60,040 nucleotides of DNA, taken from the NCBI RefSeq assembly GCF_002872255.1, contig NZ_NIPR01000012.1, positions 1 through 60,040 on the forward strand, given 5' to 3'. The notes under the pieces were generated by a model. It was not told the DNA's origin. It worked only from the letters and a program-made list of their open reading frames with translations, and made no database searches. This document shows, piece after piece, positions 17,623 to 25,962 of this stretch. Source of the DNA: Companilactobacillus nuruki (lineage in GTDB: Bacteria; Bacillota; Bacilli; Lactobacillales; Lactobacillaceae). Position numbers and translations under genes: made by a program. Every line of letters begins with the position of its first letter. The first letter of the stretch is position 1.

Positions 17623-18527
17623 TGATATCTTTTTAAAGTAAATAAATTAGGTGGAAGTGCCTGTAAGAAAGTAATACCTAAAATCAATAAAGCTCCAGCA
17701 ATTTCAGCTGGACTGACTTTGGTATTTAAAATAGTGACAGCTAAAAAAGTTGCGGTCAAAGGTTCAAAAGCACTCAACATTCCGGTGGTCGCTGGTGTTA
17801 GATAATTGAGACTTTGTAAATAAAATAAATATGAGAACATCGTTCCACCTGTAACAATAAAAATAATACAGATCCAAGCGATACCAGTTAAATGTGGTAC
17901 TTGAGTCAGATGAGCGAATGGTGCGAAGACGATGCCACCTAAAAGCATTGACCAACCGGTAACGATTCGAGCATCGAATTTACTTAATAGCTCGCGTGGT
18001 AAAAGGGTATATGAGGCTTGACTGATCCCTGCACCAACGCCCCAAAGAATGGCAGCCGGAGAAAGCATTAATTGATTTAAATGCCCATGAGTAACTAATA
18101 AAAAAGTACCAAGAATTGCTAAGAAAATTGAGATTATGTCGATTCTCCTAGGCATTTGTAATTTTCTTAATGACAAATAAACAATTATAAACAATGGACC
18201 TAAGAATTGTAAGACCGTGGCAGTCGGTGCGTTACCATATTTGATAGCCATAAAATAGGTAAACTGTGCTGGTAGCATTCCTAATAATCCAAAAGCCAGC
18301 AATTGAATAATGTAGCGAGGCTTTTTTAAAATGGAAAATAATTCCTTTGAATCTACAAAGTAACACCAAATAACAAGCATTAAACCGGCAAAAATCAATC
18401 GAATACCAACAATCCACTGAGTGGGAATATTTTCTTGTGTAAAAAGATATTGTGCAATGCTGCCTGAGAATCCCCATAGAACAGGCCCTGCAATTGCGTA
18501 AAAGAATCCCTTTTGTTTGTCAGTCAT
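17601..18527 (-). CDS. EamA/DMT-family transporter
   Basis: 308 residues with ten predicted membrane helices in two EamA repeats. The first repeat starts FFYAIAGPVLWGFSGSIAQY, the second PAAILWGVGAGISQASYTLL. TPATTGMLSAFEPLTATFLA near the end is the classic EamA signature. DMT members of this type export amino acids or small metabolites; the substrate is not readable. A GGGGGAC stretch lies 3 bases before the ATG on the minus strand. It stands alone and converges on ugpB. Confidence 0.88.
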   Translation of the reverse strand: MTDKQKGFFYAIAGPVLWGFSGSIAQYLFTQENIPTQWIVGIRLIFAGLMLVIWCYFVDSKELFSILKKPRYIIQLLAFGLLGMLPAQFTYFMAIKYGNAPTATVLQFLGPLFIIVYLSLRKLQMPRRIDIISIFLAILGTFLLVTHGHLNQLMLSPAAILWGVGAGISQASYTLLPRELLSKFDARIVTGWSMLLGGIVFAPFAHLTQVPHLTGIAWICIIFIVTGGTMFSYLFYLQSLNYLTPATTGMLSAFEPLTATFLAVTILNTKVSPAEIAGALLILGITFLQALPPNLFTLKRYQKNHSSN

Positions 18528-18642
18528 GAAGTCCCCCTAAAACTCGTGTTAAATCCCATGCTAACACAAATTATTAATTTACCAATATGTCTAAGCAAAA
18601 AAATTACTATCATGTATAATCTGTTTTATAGGAGGTTGTGCC

Positions 18643-19539
18643 ATGCTTACAATTCAGAATGTCAGTAAAAATTTCGGAGATTTGAAAGCATTAGAAGATA
18701 TTTCTTTTGATGTCAGAGATGGTCAAATTTTAGGGTTAATCGGACAAAATGGTGCTGGGAAGTCTACTACTTTTCACAGTATTCTTAATTTCCTAAGCTA
18801 TCAGGGGAAAATAACATGGAATGATCAGCCGATTACAGAGTCAATTTTTGATGAGATCGGTTATCTACCAGAAGAACGAAGTTTGATGCCCAAATTAACA
18901 ATTGAGCAACAAATAATTTATTTGGCTCGTTTAAAGAATAAATCAGCTAAAGAAATTCGACCTCAAATTGATATGTGGTTACAAAAATTTGCGGTTAAAG
19001 GAACGAAAAAGGATAAAATTAAAGATCTGTCTAAAGGGAATCAACAAAAGGTTCAATTAATTTGTACTTTAATCCATAATCCAAAACTAATTATCTTGGA
19101 TGAACCATTTAGTGGATTAGATCCAGTCAATTCAGATTTATTAAAGCAAGCAATCTTGAGTGCTAAAGAACAAGGTGCCGCTATCATTTTTTCTAGTCAT
19201 GATATGGCAAATGTAGAGGAGATTTGTGACAAATTAGTTATGCTTCGTAATGGTCAGATTGTTTTGCATGGTACAGTTCGGGAGGTTCGCCAGTCGTTTG
19301 GCAAGACTAGAATTACTGTGACAACAGATTGGAATCAAGAACAATTAGAAAAACTTTCAGGTGTTCAAAAGGTTGAGAAACTAGAAGAAAAAAGATTTTT
19401 ACTTAGCTTAAGTGATGAGACCTTAGGGAAAAATATTTTTGATGAACTGACACATGGTCAATATATTGAAGAATTTAATCAGCAGCCACCAACTTTAAAT
19501 GAAATCTTCCGTTTGAAAGCAGGTGAACATAATGAATAA
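18643..19539 (+). CDS. ABC-2 exporter ATP-binding protein, YhaQ/NatA-like
   Basis: 298 residues. Walker A GQNGAGKST, signature LSKGNQQKVQLICTLI (the usual LSxG with Lys), Walker B LIILDEPFSGLDPVNS, switch H in IIFSSHDMANVEE. The C-terminal 80 residues form the extension of the NatA/YhaQ type. AGGAGG precedes the ATG. Its end overlaps the permease start by 8 bases. The pair resembles Bacillus YhaQ-YhaP and NatAB, which export sodium or unknown toxic compounds. Confidence 0.9.
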   Translation: MLTIQNVSKNFGDLKALEDISFDVRDGQILGLIGQNGAGKSTTFHSILNFLSYQGKITWNDQPITESIFDEIGYLPEERSLMPKLTIEQQIIYLARLKNKSAKEIRPQIDMWLQKFAVKGTKKDKIKDLSKGNQQKVQLICTLIHNPKLIILDEPFSGLDPVNSDLLKQAILSAKEQGAAIIFSSHDMANVEEICDKLVMLRNGQIVLHGTVREVRQSFGKTRITVTTDWNQEQLEKLSGVQKVEKLEEKRFLLSLSDETLGKNIFDELTHGQYIEEFNQQPPTLNEIFRLKAGEHNE

Positions 19540-20755
19540 ATTATGGATCGTAACCTTTGAGACTTTTCTTAGACAGATAAAATCATGGAGCTTCGTGATG
19601 TTGATTCTAGGACCATTCTTGATGTTTGGTATCACTATTGGTGCAGGTTATCTTGGCGCTAATGGCGGACAAAATACTAATAAGATTGCAATTGTTGGTG
19701 GACAACCAGAATTACGTAAGAGTTTTATTAAGGATGATAAAAATGATATTGATAAATCAGTGACAGATTTTAAAACAGCTAAAGAGAAAATGGATAAGAA
19801 TGATTTGGCCGGTTATTTAAAATTGGATATAAAAAATGGCAAGCTTTCTGGACATTATTATGGAACAGAATCTCTAAATTCAGGAATCAAAGCTAGAATT
19901 AATAATTATTTGATGCAATCGCAACAACAGTTAAATATTACTCGGGCCCAATTGACTACTGGACAAATACAAGCATTGCAACAGCAACCTATCTTGAAGC
20001 AATCAATTCAAAAGAAAACTGGTACGGCTAATTTAGCTAAAATAATCTCTTATTGGATCACGGTAATAATGGTATATATGATTCTTAATACTTATACTAG
20101 TATCACTGCTCAAGAAATTGCCTCCGAAAAAGGTACGAAGATTATGGAAATAATTTTCTCAAGTACAACAGCCTTGAAATATTTCTTTGGTAAAATCTTT
20201 GGAGTTTTACTAGTAATCTTGACTCAGATTCTGATCTATTTAATTGGTGGATGGGGTGGATATATTTTTGTCCAAAGTTCCTCGTTAACAAGGAGTTATG
20301 TCCTTCAGTATCAATCGCTGATTAATTCAGTGTTGAAGAATTTTTTGAGTATTAATCTGGTTTACTTATTATTAGGGGTAGTTATTTATACTATCCTAGC
20401 TGCCTTTACTGGAGCATTAGTCGCCAAGGTAGAGGATGCTTCAAAGGCGGCTCAGCCTGTAATTATGTTAAACTTAGCCGCATTTTTTATCACATTCCCA
20501 TTTCAAAATAATTTGAATTCGATTGTGGTTAAGGTACTTTCTTATGTTCCGTTCTTCTCATCTTATTTCATGCCATTAAGAATTATTAATGATAATGCCA
20601 GTGGTTTAGAAATTGGAATATCATTAATGATTTTGTTGATCAGTATAGTTTTACTGGCTACTTATATTGGTAAGATTTATCAAGGTTTGATGTTACAGAC
20701 TGATGATTCTAGTTTCTGGAAGAGATTCCGACGTGGACTTTCGTATAATAAATAG
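19532..20755 (+). CDS. ABC-2 exporter permease, YhaP/NatB-like
   Basis: 407 residues. One N-terminal helix (about 18-40) is followed by an extracytoplasmic domain, then five helices from about residue 175. The family motif TSITAQEIASEKGTKIMEII covers the first loop after the second helix. ATG 19532 with AGGTGAAC upstream is used rather than GTG 19523. It works with the overlapping upstream ATPase, and a strong terminator follows. Confidence 0.89.
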   Translation: MNKLWIVTFETFLRQIKSWSFVMLILGPFLMFGITIGAGYLGANGGQNTNKIAIVGGQPELRKSFIKDDKNDIDKSVTDFKTAKEKMDKNDLAGYLKLDIKNGKLSGHYYGTESLNSGIKARINNYLMQSQQQLNITRAQLTTGQIQALQQQPILKQSIQKKTGTANLAKIISYWITVIMVYMILNTYTSITAQEIASEKGTKIMEIIFSSTTALKYFFGKIFGVLLVILTQILIYLIGGWGGYIFVQSSSLTRSYVLQYQSLINSVLKNFLSINLVYLLLGVVIYTILAAFTGALVAKVEDASKAAQPVIMLNLAAFFITFPFQNNLNSIVVKVLSYVPFFSSYFMPLRIINDNASGLEIGISLMILLISIVLLATYIGKIYQGLMLQTDDSSFWKRFRRGLSYNK

Positions 20756-20765
20756 TAATTGAATA

Positions 20766-20806
20766 AAATACCCCTAGTAATCATATTTTGATTACTAGGG
20801 GTATTT
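20766..20806 (+). terminator. Terminator of the TAGTAATC family
   Basis: AAATACCCCTAGTAATC pairs perfectly with GATTACTAGGGGTATTT. The core CTAGTAATC...GATTACTAG recurs in the terminator at 32451. Confidence 0.85.
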
Positions 20807-20824
20807 GTTTAAATAATTGAAATA

Positions 20825-21544
20825 TTAAAAGAATAATCCATAAAGTTTAACGGCACAGACAGCGCCAAGAATAGGTGCAAGAACTGGAACCCAACTATAT
20901 TTCCATTGAGAAGATCCCTTGGGATTTAAAGGCAATAAAGCATGCAAGATACGAGGACCAAGGTCACGGGCAGGGTTTAAAGCAGGACCAGTAGGACCAC
21001 CAAATGAAACAACCAAACACATAACTAAGAATCCTAGTCCGATAAAGTCGGCACGTGGATCAATATGATCTGATGTAAGTGCAACAGCTCCGAATACTAA
21101 AATGAATGTACCAATAAATTCGTTAATAAATCCGTTTAAACGACTATTTTCATTGTCAATTGTTGAGAAAGTACCTAAGATACTCTCAACATTTTCAGTT
21201 TTGTTATAGTAAGGCTTGTAAGCAGCCACAATCATCATTTGGCCAAAGATAGCACCTAAGAATTGAGCTATGATATATGGTCCAACCTCAGCCCATGGAA
21301 ATTCTCCATTGAAAGCGAGTGCTAAGGTCATAGCTGGATTGATCTGGCCTCCAGAGATAGGCCCAAACATCATGGCTGGTACCATAACACCAATACCGTA
21401 ACCGAATCCGATTAGAATCCACCCACCGTGGAAACCCTTTGTTCCTTTTAATTCAACGTTGGCAACTGAACCATTACCGAGGGCAACCATGATAGCTGTT
21501 CCGATAAATTCAGCGATACAACGTGCTAATAACGTATAATGCAT
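20825..21544 (-). CDS. glpF: Glycerol uptake facilitator (aquaglyceroporin)
   Basis: 239 residues, six helices and two half-helices. The two signature loops are SGGQINPAMTLAL and GPALNPARDLGPR; the Asp after the second NPAR marks the glycerol-conducting GlpF branch rather than water-only aquaporins. The open frame runs 27 codons further upstream, but the conserved start is the ATG at 21544, with AGGGG 10 bases before it. It lies close to the glycerol-3-phosphate importer, suggesting a glycerol-use neighbourhood; no glycerol kinase is in the window. Its upstream region holds a minus-strand terminator hairpin. Confidence 0.93.
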   Translation of the reverse strand: MHYTLLARCIAEFIGTAIMVALGNGSVANVELKGTKGFHGGWILIGFGYGIGVMVPAMMFGPISGGQINPAMTLALAFNGEFPWAEVGPYIIAQFLGAIFGQMMIVAAYKPYYNKTENVESILGTFSTIDNENSRLNGFINEFIGTFILVFGAVALTSDHIDPRADFIGLGFLVMCLVVSFGGPTGPALNPARDLGPRILHALLPLNPKGSSQWKYSWVPVLAPILGAVCAVKLYGLFF

Positions 21545-21698
21545 AATTAATACTACCCCTAAATTTAATTGATTTGGTTCATCATGATTTACACTATCAA
21601 GCAAAACACGAATATTAAAATTCACTCGAAAATGGGTTAAATCATATAAATTCGTAATAATTTGTCTTTTGTGAGTGAATATTTTTCAAATTTCACAT

Positions 21699-21730
21699 AA
21701 AAAAATTGCTCCACCAATAAGGAGCAATTT
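21699..21730 (-). terminator. Minus-strand hairpin in the glpF leader
   Basis: On the minus strand, AAATTGCTCC pairs with GGAGCAATTT around TTATTGGT and is followed by T residues. It lies 155 bases upstream of the glpF start and downstream of an extended −10 (TGATACAAT, 21779-21787), so it either attenuates glpF or ends a small RNA of about 75 nt. Confidence 0.65.
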
Positions 21731-21885
21731 CCTTTAACATAAATAGCAAAATAAATCAAACGATGAGCATCGAATAATATTGTATCATACATTACGAATA
21801 TTTTTTTATATTTTCAGAAAAATAAACTAGAATTTGCTATATAGTAGTAATATAAAATTTAATTATTTTAAAACGAGGTAGGAAA

Positions 21886-22830
21886 ATGAAGGTTCTTAGT
21901 TTAGTTAATTTAACAAAGAAACAAACGGAGAAAATCCAATCAATTTCTGGAGTTGATCTAAAAGTAGTGTCACCCAAAAAGGTTACTCCTGCTGATCTTG
22001 AAGATGTTGAGGTTCTTTACGACTGGTCTAATACACTTAAGGATTCCGTTTTAAAAAGTAACACTTTAAATTGGATTCAAGTTGTTCGTGCAGGTGTTGA
22101 TGCTTTGCCATTACCACAATTAGCTGATAAAGGTGTTATTTTGACTAATGGTTCAGGAGCTAATGCCATTAATATTGCAGAACAAACATTAGCATATATG
22201 TTAATGTTTGTTCGTCGGATGAATTTAACAGCTAGACATCAAGATGCTCGTGAATGGAAACAAGATGATGGCTATGATGAGGTTTACAATAAAACAGTTA
22301 TGATCGTTGGAGTTGGACATATTGGCACATTGATTGCTAAATATGCAAAAGCTTTAGGCATGAAAACAATTGGTGTTAGAAGAAGTGACAAACCTGCTGA
22401 ATATATTGATGAAATGATTCCTATGACTGAACTAAAGAATCGTATTGGCGAGGTTCATTTTGTTGTTAATTCTTTGCCAGATACACCAGCAACTATTGGG
22501 ATGTTCAACCAAGATTTATTTGCCACTATGTCCAAGAAGGCATATTACATCAATATTGGCCGTGGTAAAACAACTGATATTGATGATTTGATCTCAGCCT
22601 TAGAAAATGACGAGATTGCTGGAGCTGGTTTAGATGTAACGACTCCTGAACCATTACCAAGTACCAGTCCACTATGGGATATGCAGAACGTTATCATCAC
22701 ACCACATGATGCTGGTGCCAGTGTTCATTACGAAGAAAGAGCTTTCGACATTTTTAAAGAAAACTTGAAGTCTTATGTGGAGAATGGTGAAGTAGTAGTA
22801 AACGAAGTTAATTATTCAACTGGTTATTAA
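21886..22830 (+). CDS. D-2-hydroxyacid dehydrogenase family protein
   Basis: 314 residues. The cofactor loop is VGVGHIGTLIAKYAKALGMK at about 143-162, and the catalytic residues appear as ARG-equivalent NIGRGKTTDIDDLISALE, a Glu in DVTTPEPLPSTSPLWD and His in ITPHDAGAS. IQVVRAGVDALPL at about 65 is the substrate-side Arg. It reduces a 2-keto acid to a D-2-hydroxyacid or the reverse, with NAD(P)H. The substrate (phenylpyruvate, 2-ketoisocaproate or similar) is not fixed by sequence. It is not the main D-lactate dehydrogenase, which would be longer in its N-terminal region. Confidence 0.9.
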   Translation: MKVLSLVNLTKKQTEKIQSISGVDLKVVSPKKVTPADLEDVEVLYDWSNTLKDSVLKSNTLNWIQVVRAGVDALPLPQLADKGVILTNGSGANAINIAEQTLAYMLMFVRRMNLTARHQDAREWKQDDGYDEVYNKTVMIVGVGHIGTLIAKYAKALGMKTIGVRRSDKPAEYIDEMIPMTELKNRIGEVHFVVNSLPDTPATIGMFNQDLFATMSKKAYYINIGRGKTTDIDDLISALENDEIAGAGLDVTTPEPLPSTSPLWDMQNVIITPHDAGASVHYEERAFDIFKENLKSYVENGEVVVNEVNYSTGY

Positions 22831-22916
22831 TTATTGTGTACGTTTTCAAGTCGAAAGATTGTTGAGAAATCCTAGAGATGTATTAAAATTAAGCTAGATA
22901 CGTGAAAGGAAAAATA

Positions 22917-23324
22917 ATGTCATCTGGTGATTGTTTTATAGGGTTTATGCTTGTTTTCTTATTTTGGTTATTATTATTGCTTTTGGAAATAATTTTAAAT
23001 ATGAGAAATACAATTGTAGAATTATCTTTCTTTTCTGATGAAAAACTAAACACTTTAGATAAAGATTTGAATAAAAGGTTTGGAGTTCGATTCCAGGGTC
23101 CATTCGAATTATTGGAATTTTTATTAGTTGGTTATATTGTCTATGCATTGTTGACAGATTTAAGATTTCAAGGTGTTCAATTGAATGCAGCTTCACTGAA
23201 TCAAGTGATGTTTTTCTTTGTGATTATTTTGGCAGTGATGATTGGCGATATGCTTTTGATTGCTAAGGACTTACATATTTATAAATTTATCAAAAATTAT
23301 GCAACATTATCTCGAAAGAATTAA
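22917..23324 (+). CDS. Hypothetical small membrane protein
   Basis: 135 residues. One hydrophobic N-terminal helix (about 6-25, FIGFMLVFLFWLLLLLLEII), a polar stretch with FFSDEKLNTLDKDLNKRFG, then two helices near 65-80 and 95-118. ATG 22917 is chosen with GAAAGGA about 7 bases upstream; GTG 22902 lacks a site. I do not recognise the family. It stands alone between the dehydrogenase and a terminator. Confidence 0.7.
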   Translation: MSSGDCFIGFMLVFLFWLLLLLLEIILNMRNTIVELSFFSDEKLNTLDKDLNKRFGVRFQGPFELLEFLLVGYIVYALLTDLRFQGVQLNAASLNQVMFFFVIILAVMIGDMLLIAKDLHIYKFIKNYATLSRKN

Positions 23325-23360
23325 AGCGTGCAGTAAGTACGCCGGTTTTACGAATAACTA

Positions 23361-23408
23361 AAAAAGTCGGTTTAGTAACTATTTGATAGTTACTGGACCG
23401 ACTTTTTT
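23361..23408. terminator. Bidirectional terminator, TAGTAACT family
   Basis: AAAAAGTCGG-TTTAGTAACT pairs with AGTTACTGGACCGACTTTTT around ATTTGAT. It serves the small membrane protein gene and the convergent TetR gene. Confidence 0.85.
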
Positions 23409-23424
23409 GATATTATCTCAATAT

Positions 23425-24024
23425 TTATTTTTGTGATGCAACAATTGCCGGAAGAACTATCTCGTTGATAAGTTCGAGTAACTGTGCGTCATCTAGGTTG
23501 TGGTTCTCAATAACATAGCTATACCTGATTAAATGAAATAAGGAAAGTCTGACTTGTTGAGAAGGCATAAATTTTATTTCTTTATTATCAATTGCCATTT
23601 GTAGGGCGGCATCGATGATTTGTAAGTTTCCTGTATTAATCTCATCAAATAACTTATGTATTTTTTGAGGTTGCTCAATCATCTCTGAAAGCATCATTTT
23701 GTTGAATTCGGTTAAAACAATATTAAAACCTGTGGTTAAACTTTTACCAATGATAAATAGATTTTCTTGTAGATTTTTACCATTCAGATTAGTATTTGCA
23801 ATTTGACCGGAGTCTTTCATTTGATTATGAATCATTTCAAAGACCAAATCAAAAGGGGTATCCCAGTAACGATAGATCACAGAACGACTAGTTTGTGCAG
23901 CTTTAGCAATTTTAGAAAAAGTTAAATTAGTGTAACCTTCTTTTTTTAACAGGTTATAAGCTGCCTGATAAATATCGTTTTGTAATTGGTCGCCACGACG
24001 GCGATTTTTCTTATTTTCAACCAT
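23425..24024 (-). CDS. TetR-family repressor
   Basis: 199 residues. The N-terminal helix-turn-helix reads GYTNLTFSKIAKAAQTSRSV then IYRYWDTPFDLVFEMI, with a basic arm NKKNRRRGDQLQ. The ligand domain follows. The start is ATG 24024 with AGGAGG 6 bases upstream; the frame could extend seven codons further. It is divergent from the NADH-oxidase-like gene, and two copies of a 25-bp dyad lie in the intergenic region, so it very likely represses both genes. Confidence 0.9.
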   Translation of the reverse strand: MVENKKNRRRGDQLQNDIYQAAYNLLKKEGYTNLTFSKIAKAAQTSRSVIYRYWDTPFDLVFEMIHNQMKDSGQIANTNLNGKNLQENLFIIGKSLTTGFNIVLTEFNKMMLSEMIEQPQKIHKLFDEINTGNLQIIDAALQMAIDNKEIKFMPSQQVRLSLFHLIRYSYVIENHNLDDAQLLELINEIVLPAIVASQK

Positions 24025-24070
24025 AATAATCCTCCTAAAAGTCATTATACGATAATGTGTACTTTAAATA

Positions 24071-24095
24071 AATAAGATACTTTGAGTATCTTATT
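24071..24095. promoter_or_regulatory. TetR operator 1, perfect dyad
   Basis: Arms AATAAGATAC and GTATCTTATT are perfectly inverted around TTTGA. The right end overlaps the −35 box TTGACG (24094-24099) of the rightward promoter. Confidence 0.8.
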
Positions 24096-24123
24096 GACGG
24101 ACGGGAGAACGGGATGTAATATA
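24094..24123 (+). promoter_or_regulatory. Promoter of NADH-oxidase-like gene
   Basis: TTGACG (24094-24099) and TAATAT (24118-24123) are spaced by 18 bp. Operator 1 covers the −35 edge and operator 2 lies just past the start point. Confidence 0.7.
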
Positions 24124-24136
24124 ACTTTTGAAAGTA

Positions 24137-24161
24137 AATAAGATACATTGTGTACTTAATA
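24137..24161. promoter_or_regulatory. TetR operator 2, imperfect dyad
   Basis: AATAAGATAC-ATTGT-GTACTTAATA repeats operator 1 with the left arm identical and the right arm diverged. It lies 66 bp from operator 1 and directly before the AAGGAGAG ribosome site. Confidence 0.7.
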
Positions 24162-24175
24162 AGGAGAGATAAAAT

Positions 24176-25489
24176 ATGAAAATTGTTGTTTTAGGAGCTT
24201 CACATGGTGGATTTGAAACGGTTGAAGAGCTATTAGCAACCTATGATGATTTAGAAATTAAATGGTTTGAAAAAAATGATTTGGCAGCAGTTATTGGTTG
24301 GGATAAGGAAACGACAATTCATAAAATAAAAGAGCTAGAAGATAGACAAGTTGAGATTTTTAATAAAACAGAGGTTATTAAAGTCAATGCTAAAGAACAC
24401 AAAGTTGAAGCTGTTGATAGAAATGGAAATAAAATTAGTGAGTCTTATGATAAATTGATTTTAAGTCCTGGAGCAAAACCTAATATGTTACCTGTTTCTG
24501 GAAATGATTTAAAGAATATTCAAACTTTGGGCGGTCGCGAGGATATGGATATGATTAGAGAGAAGGCCCAAGATCCTACAATTGAGAACGTGGTTGTTGT
24601 GGGTGCAGGTTATATCGGTGTTGGTGCTGTTCAAATCTTGGGGATGGCTCATAAGAACATTACATTGATTGATGTATCTGAATTACCATTAAGTACATAT
24701 TTGGATAGTGAATTTACTCATAAAATTATGTCTGAGTTTGTTGATAAAGGTGTTCATTTAGCGATGCATAATTTTGTGCAAAATTTTGTTGGAAATGATC
24801 AAAATGAAGTAACGAGTGTTGTGACAGATAAAGCAGAATATCCAGCTGATTTGGTTGTTGTTGCTGCTGGTTCACATCCTAATACTGAGTGGTTGAATGG
24901 TGTTGTGGATATGACTGAACGTGGCTTGATTAAGACTGATAAATATTTACATACTAGTAATCCAGATATTTTTGCTATAGGTGATGTGACTGAGGTATTT
25001 TATAACCCTGGTCAAAATGATATGAATATTTCTTTAGCAAGTAATGCCCGTTTGCAAGCAAGTTATGTTGTTCGTAATTTGAAAGACGATTGTTATTCAA
25101 TTAATGGTGTACAAGGTACATCTGCTTGGATGGCTTTTGATTATAAATTTGCTGCTACTGGATTGAATGAAACAACTGCCAAAAGATTAGATGTAGCAAT
25201 TGATTCAGCATTTATTGAAGTCGATGTACCGAGAGATCATACTCAGATCAGTCATATTCTATTTAAGGTTGTATTTGATCCTAAAACTAGAGCAATATTA
25301 GGCGCACAGATTATGTCAAAGGATAACCTAAATGATAATATCAATGCTATATCAATAGCCATTCAAGCTAAGCTCACGATTGATCAATTAGCTTATGGTG
25401 ATTTCTTCTTCGAACCAGGGTTAAAGTCTCAAAGAAGTATCTTTAATTTAGTCGGTTTGAAAGCAATTGAAAAAGGAACTTCCAATTAA
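24176..25489 (+). CDS. NADH oxidase/peroxidase-family flavoprotein lacking the redox cysteine
   Basis: 437 residues of the Nox/Npx/CoADR family. The FAD loop is LGASHGGFETVEELL, the NADH loop VVVGAGYIGVGAVQIL, the second FAD motif IFAIGDVTEV, and a C-terminal dimer domain includes YGDFFFEPGLKSQRS. His10 is kept, but the region that holds the catalytic Cys42 (usually SCG) reads AAVIGWDKE. The only Cys is in a distal loop (DDCYSI). Four-electron reduction to water needs Cys42, so this homologue probably makes H2O2, uses another acceptor or lacks oxidase activity. It is controlled by the divergent TetR. Its stop lies inside a terminator shared with the convergent acetyltransferase gene. Confidence 0.88.
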   Translation: MKIVVLGASHGGFETVEELLATYDDLEIKWFEKNDLAAVIGWDKETTIHKIKELEDRQVEIFNKTEVIKVNAKEHKVEAVDRNGNKISESYDKLILSPGAKPNMLPVSGNDLKNIQTLGGREDMDMIREKAQDPTIENVVVVGAGYIGVGAVQILGMAHKNITLIDVSELPLSTYLDSEFTHKIMSEFVDKGVHLAMHNFVQNFVGNDQNEVTSVVTDKAEYPADLVVVAAGSHPNTEWLNGVVDMTERGLIKTDKYLHTSNPDIFAIGDVTEVFYNPGQNDMNISLASNARLQASYVVRNLKDDCYSINGVQGTSAWMAFDYKFAATGLNETTAKRLDVAIDSAFIEVDVPRDHTQISHILFKVVFDPKTRAILGAQIMSKDNLNDNINAISIAIQAKLTIDQLAYGDFFFEPGLKSQRSIFNLVGLKAIEKGTSN

Positions 25490-25503
25490 GGAAGTTCCTT
25501 TTT
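25471..25503. terminator. Shared terminator embedded in two convergent gene ends
   Basis: AAAAGGAACTTCC pairs with GGAAGTTCCTTTT. The last codons of both convergent genes (stops overlapping at 25486-25489) lie inside the hairpin. Confidence 0.85.
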
Positions 25504-25962
25504 CAATCTAATCATGTCTCTTAAGATTAAATTGTTTTCGATAATGGGTTCATCATAATTATCCACAAAGAAATCACGATCAATGTTCACAACTCGGAAT
25601 CCACATTTTTGGTATAAATAGAGTTGTGCAAAACTAGTGCTACCAGTCCCAATTTCTATTGTATGATAATGCTTTTCGGTAGCCCAATTTATAGCAAAAA
25701 GGAGCATTTTTTCGCCTAAACCGTGATTTTGATGGGATTCATCTACAGCAATGTTCACAATTTCTATTGTTTCTGGTCGTGTATTGATCAAAGCGAGGAC
25801 ACCCAATAAATCTTTTCCACTTGTTAATTCAAATTTGTGGGCACGGCCGAGATAACTGTTAATAACTTTTTTGGATGGATCAGCGTTTAAGAACAATTTA
25901 TAATGATCTCTTGTAACTGTCGAGATTGGATGAATTATTAAGTTACTTTCTGATTTGTCCAT
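25486..25962 (-). CDS. GNAT-family N-acetyltransferase
   Basis: 158 residues. The acetyl-CoA motif is VDESHQNHGLGEKMLLFAI at about 73-91, preceded by the beta strand ETIEIVNIAV and followed by YLYQKCGFRVVN. The start overlaps the 3' end of proA by 20 bases, and AAGGCG is a weak ribosome site, so it is probably translated by coupling. It is the last gene of the proB-marR-proA-GNAT run. The substrate is unknown. Confidence 0.87.
   Translation of the reverse strand: MDKSESNLIIHPISTVTRDHYKLFLNADPSKKVINSYLGRAHKFELTSGKDLLGVLALINTRPETIEIVNIAVDESHQNHGLGEKMLLFAINWATEKHYHTIEIGTGSTSFAQLYLYQKCGFRVVNIDRDFFVDNYDEPIIENNLILRDMIRLKKELP

Noticed and set aside
21545-21625. N-terminal extension of GlpF
   Set aside because: The 27 extra codons are not part of the aquaporin family and the ribosome site serves ATG 21544.
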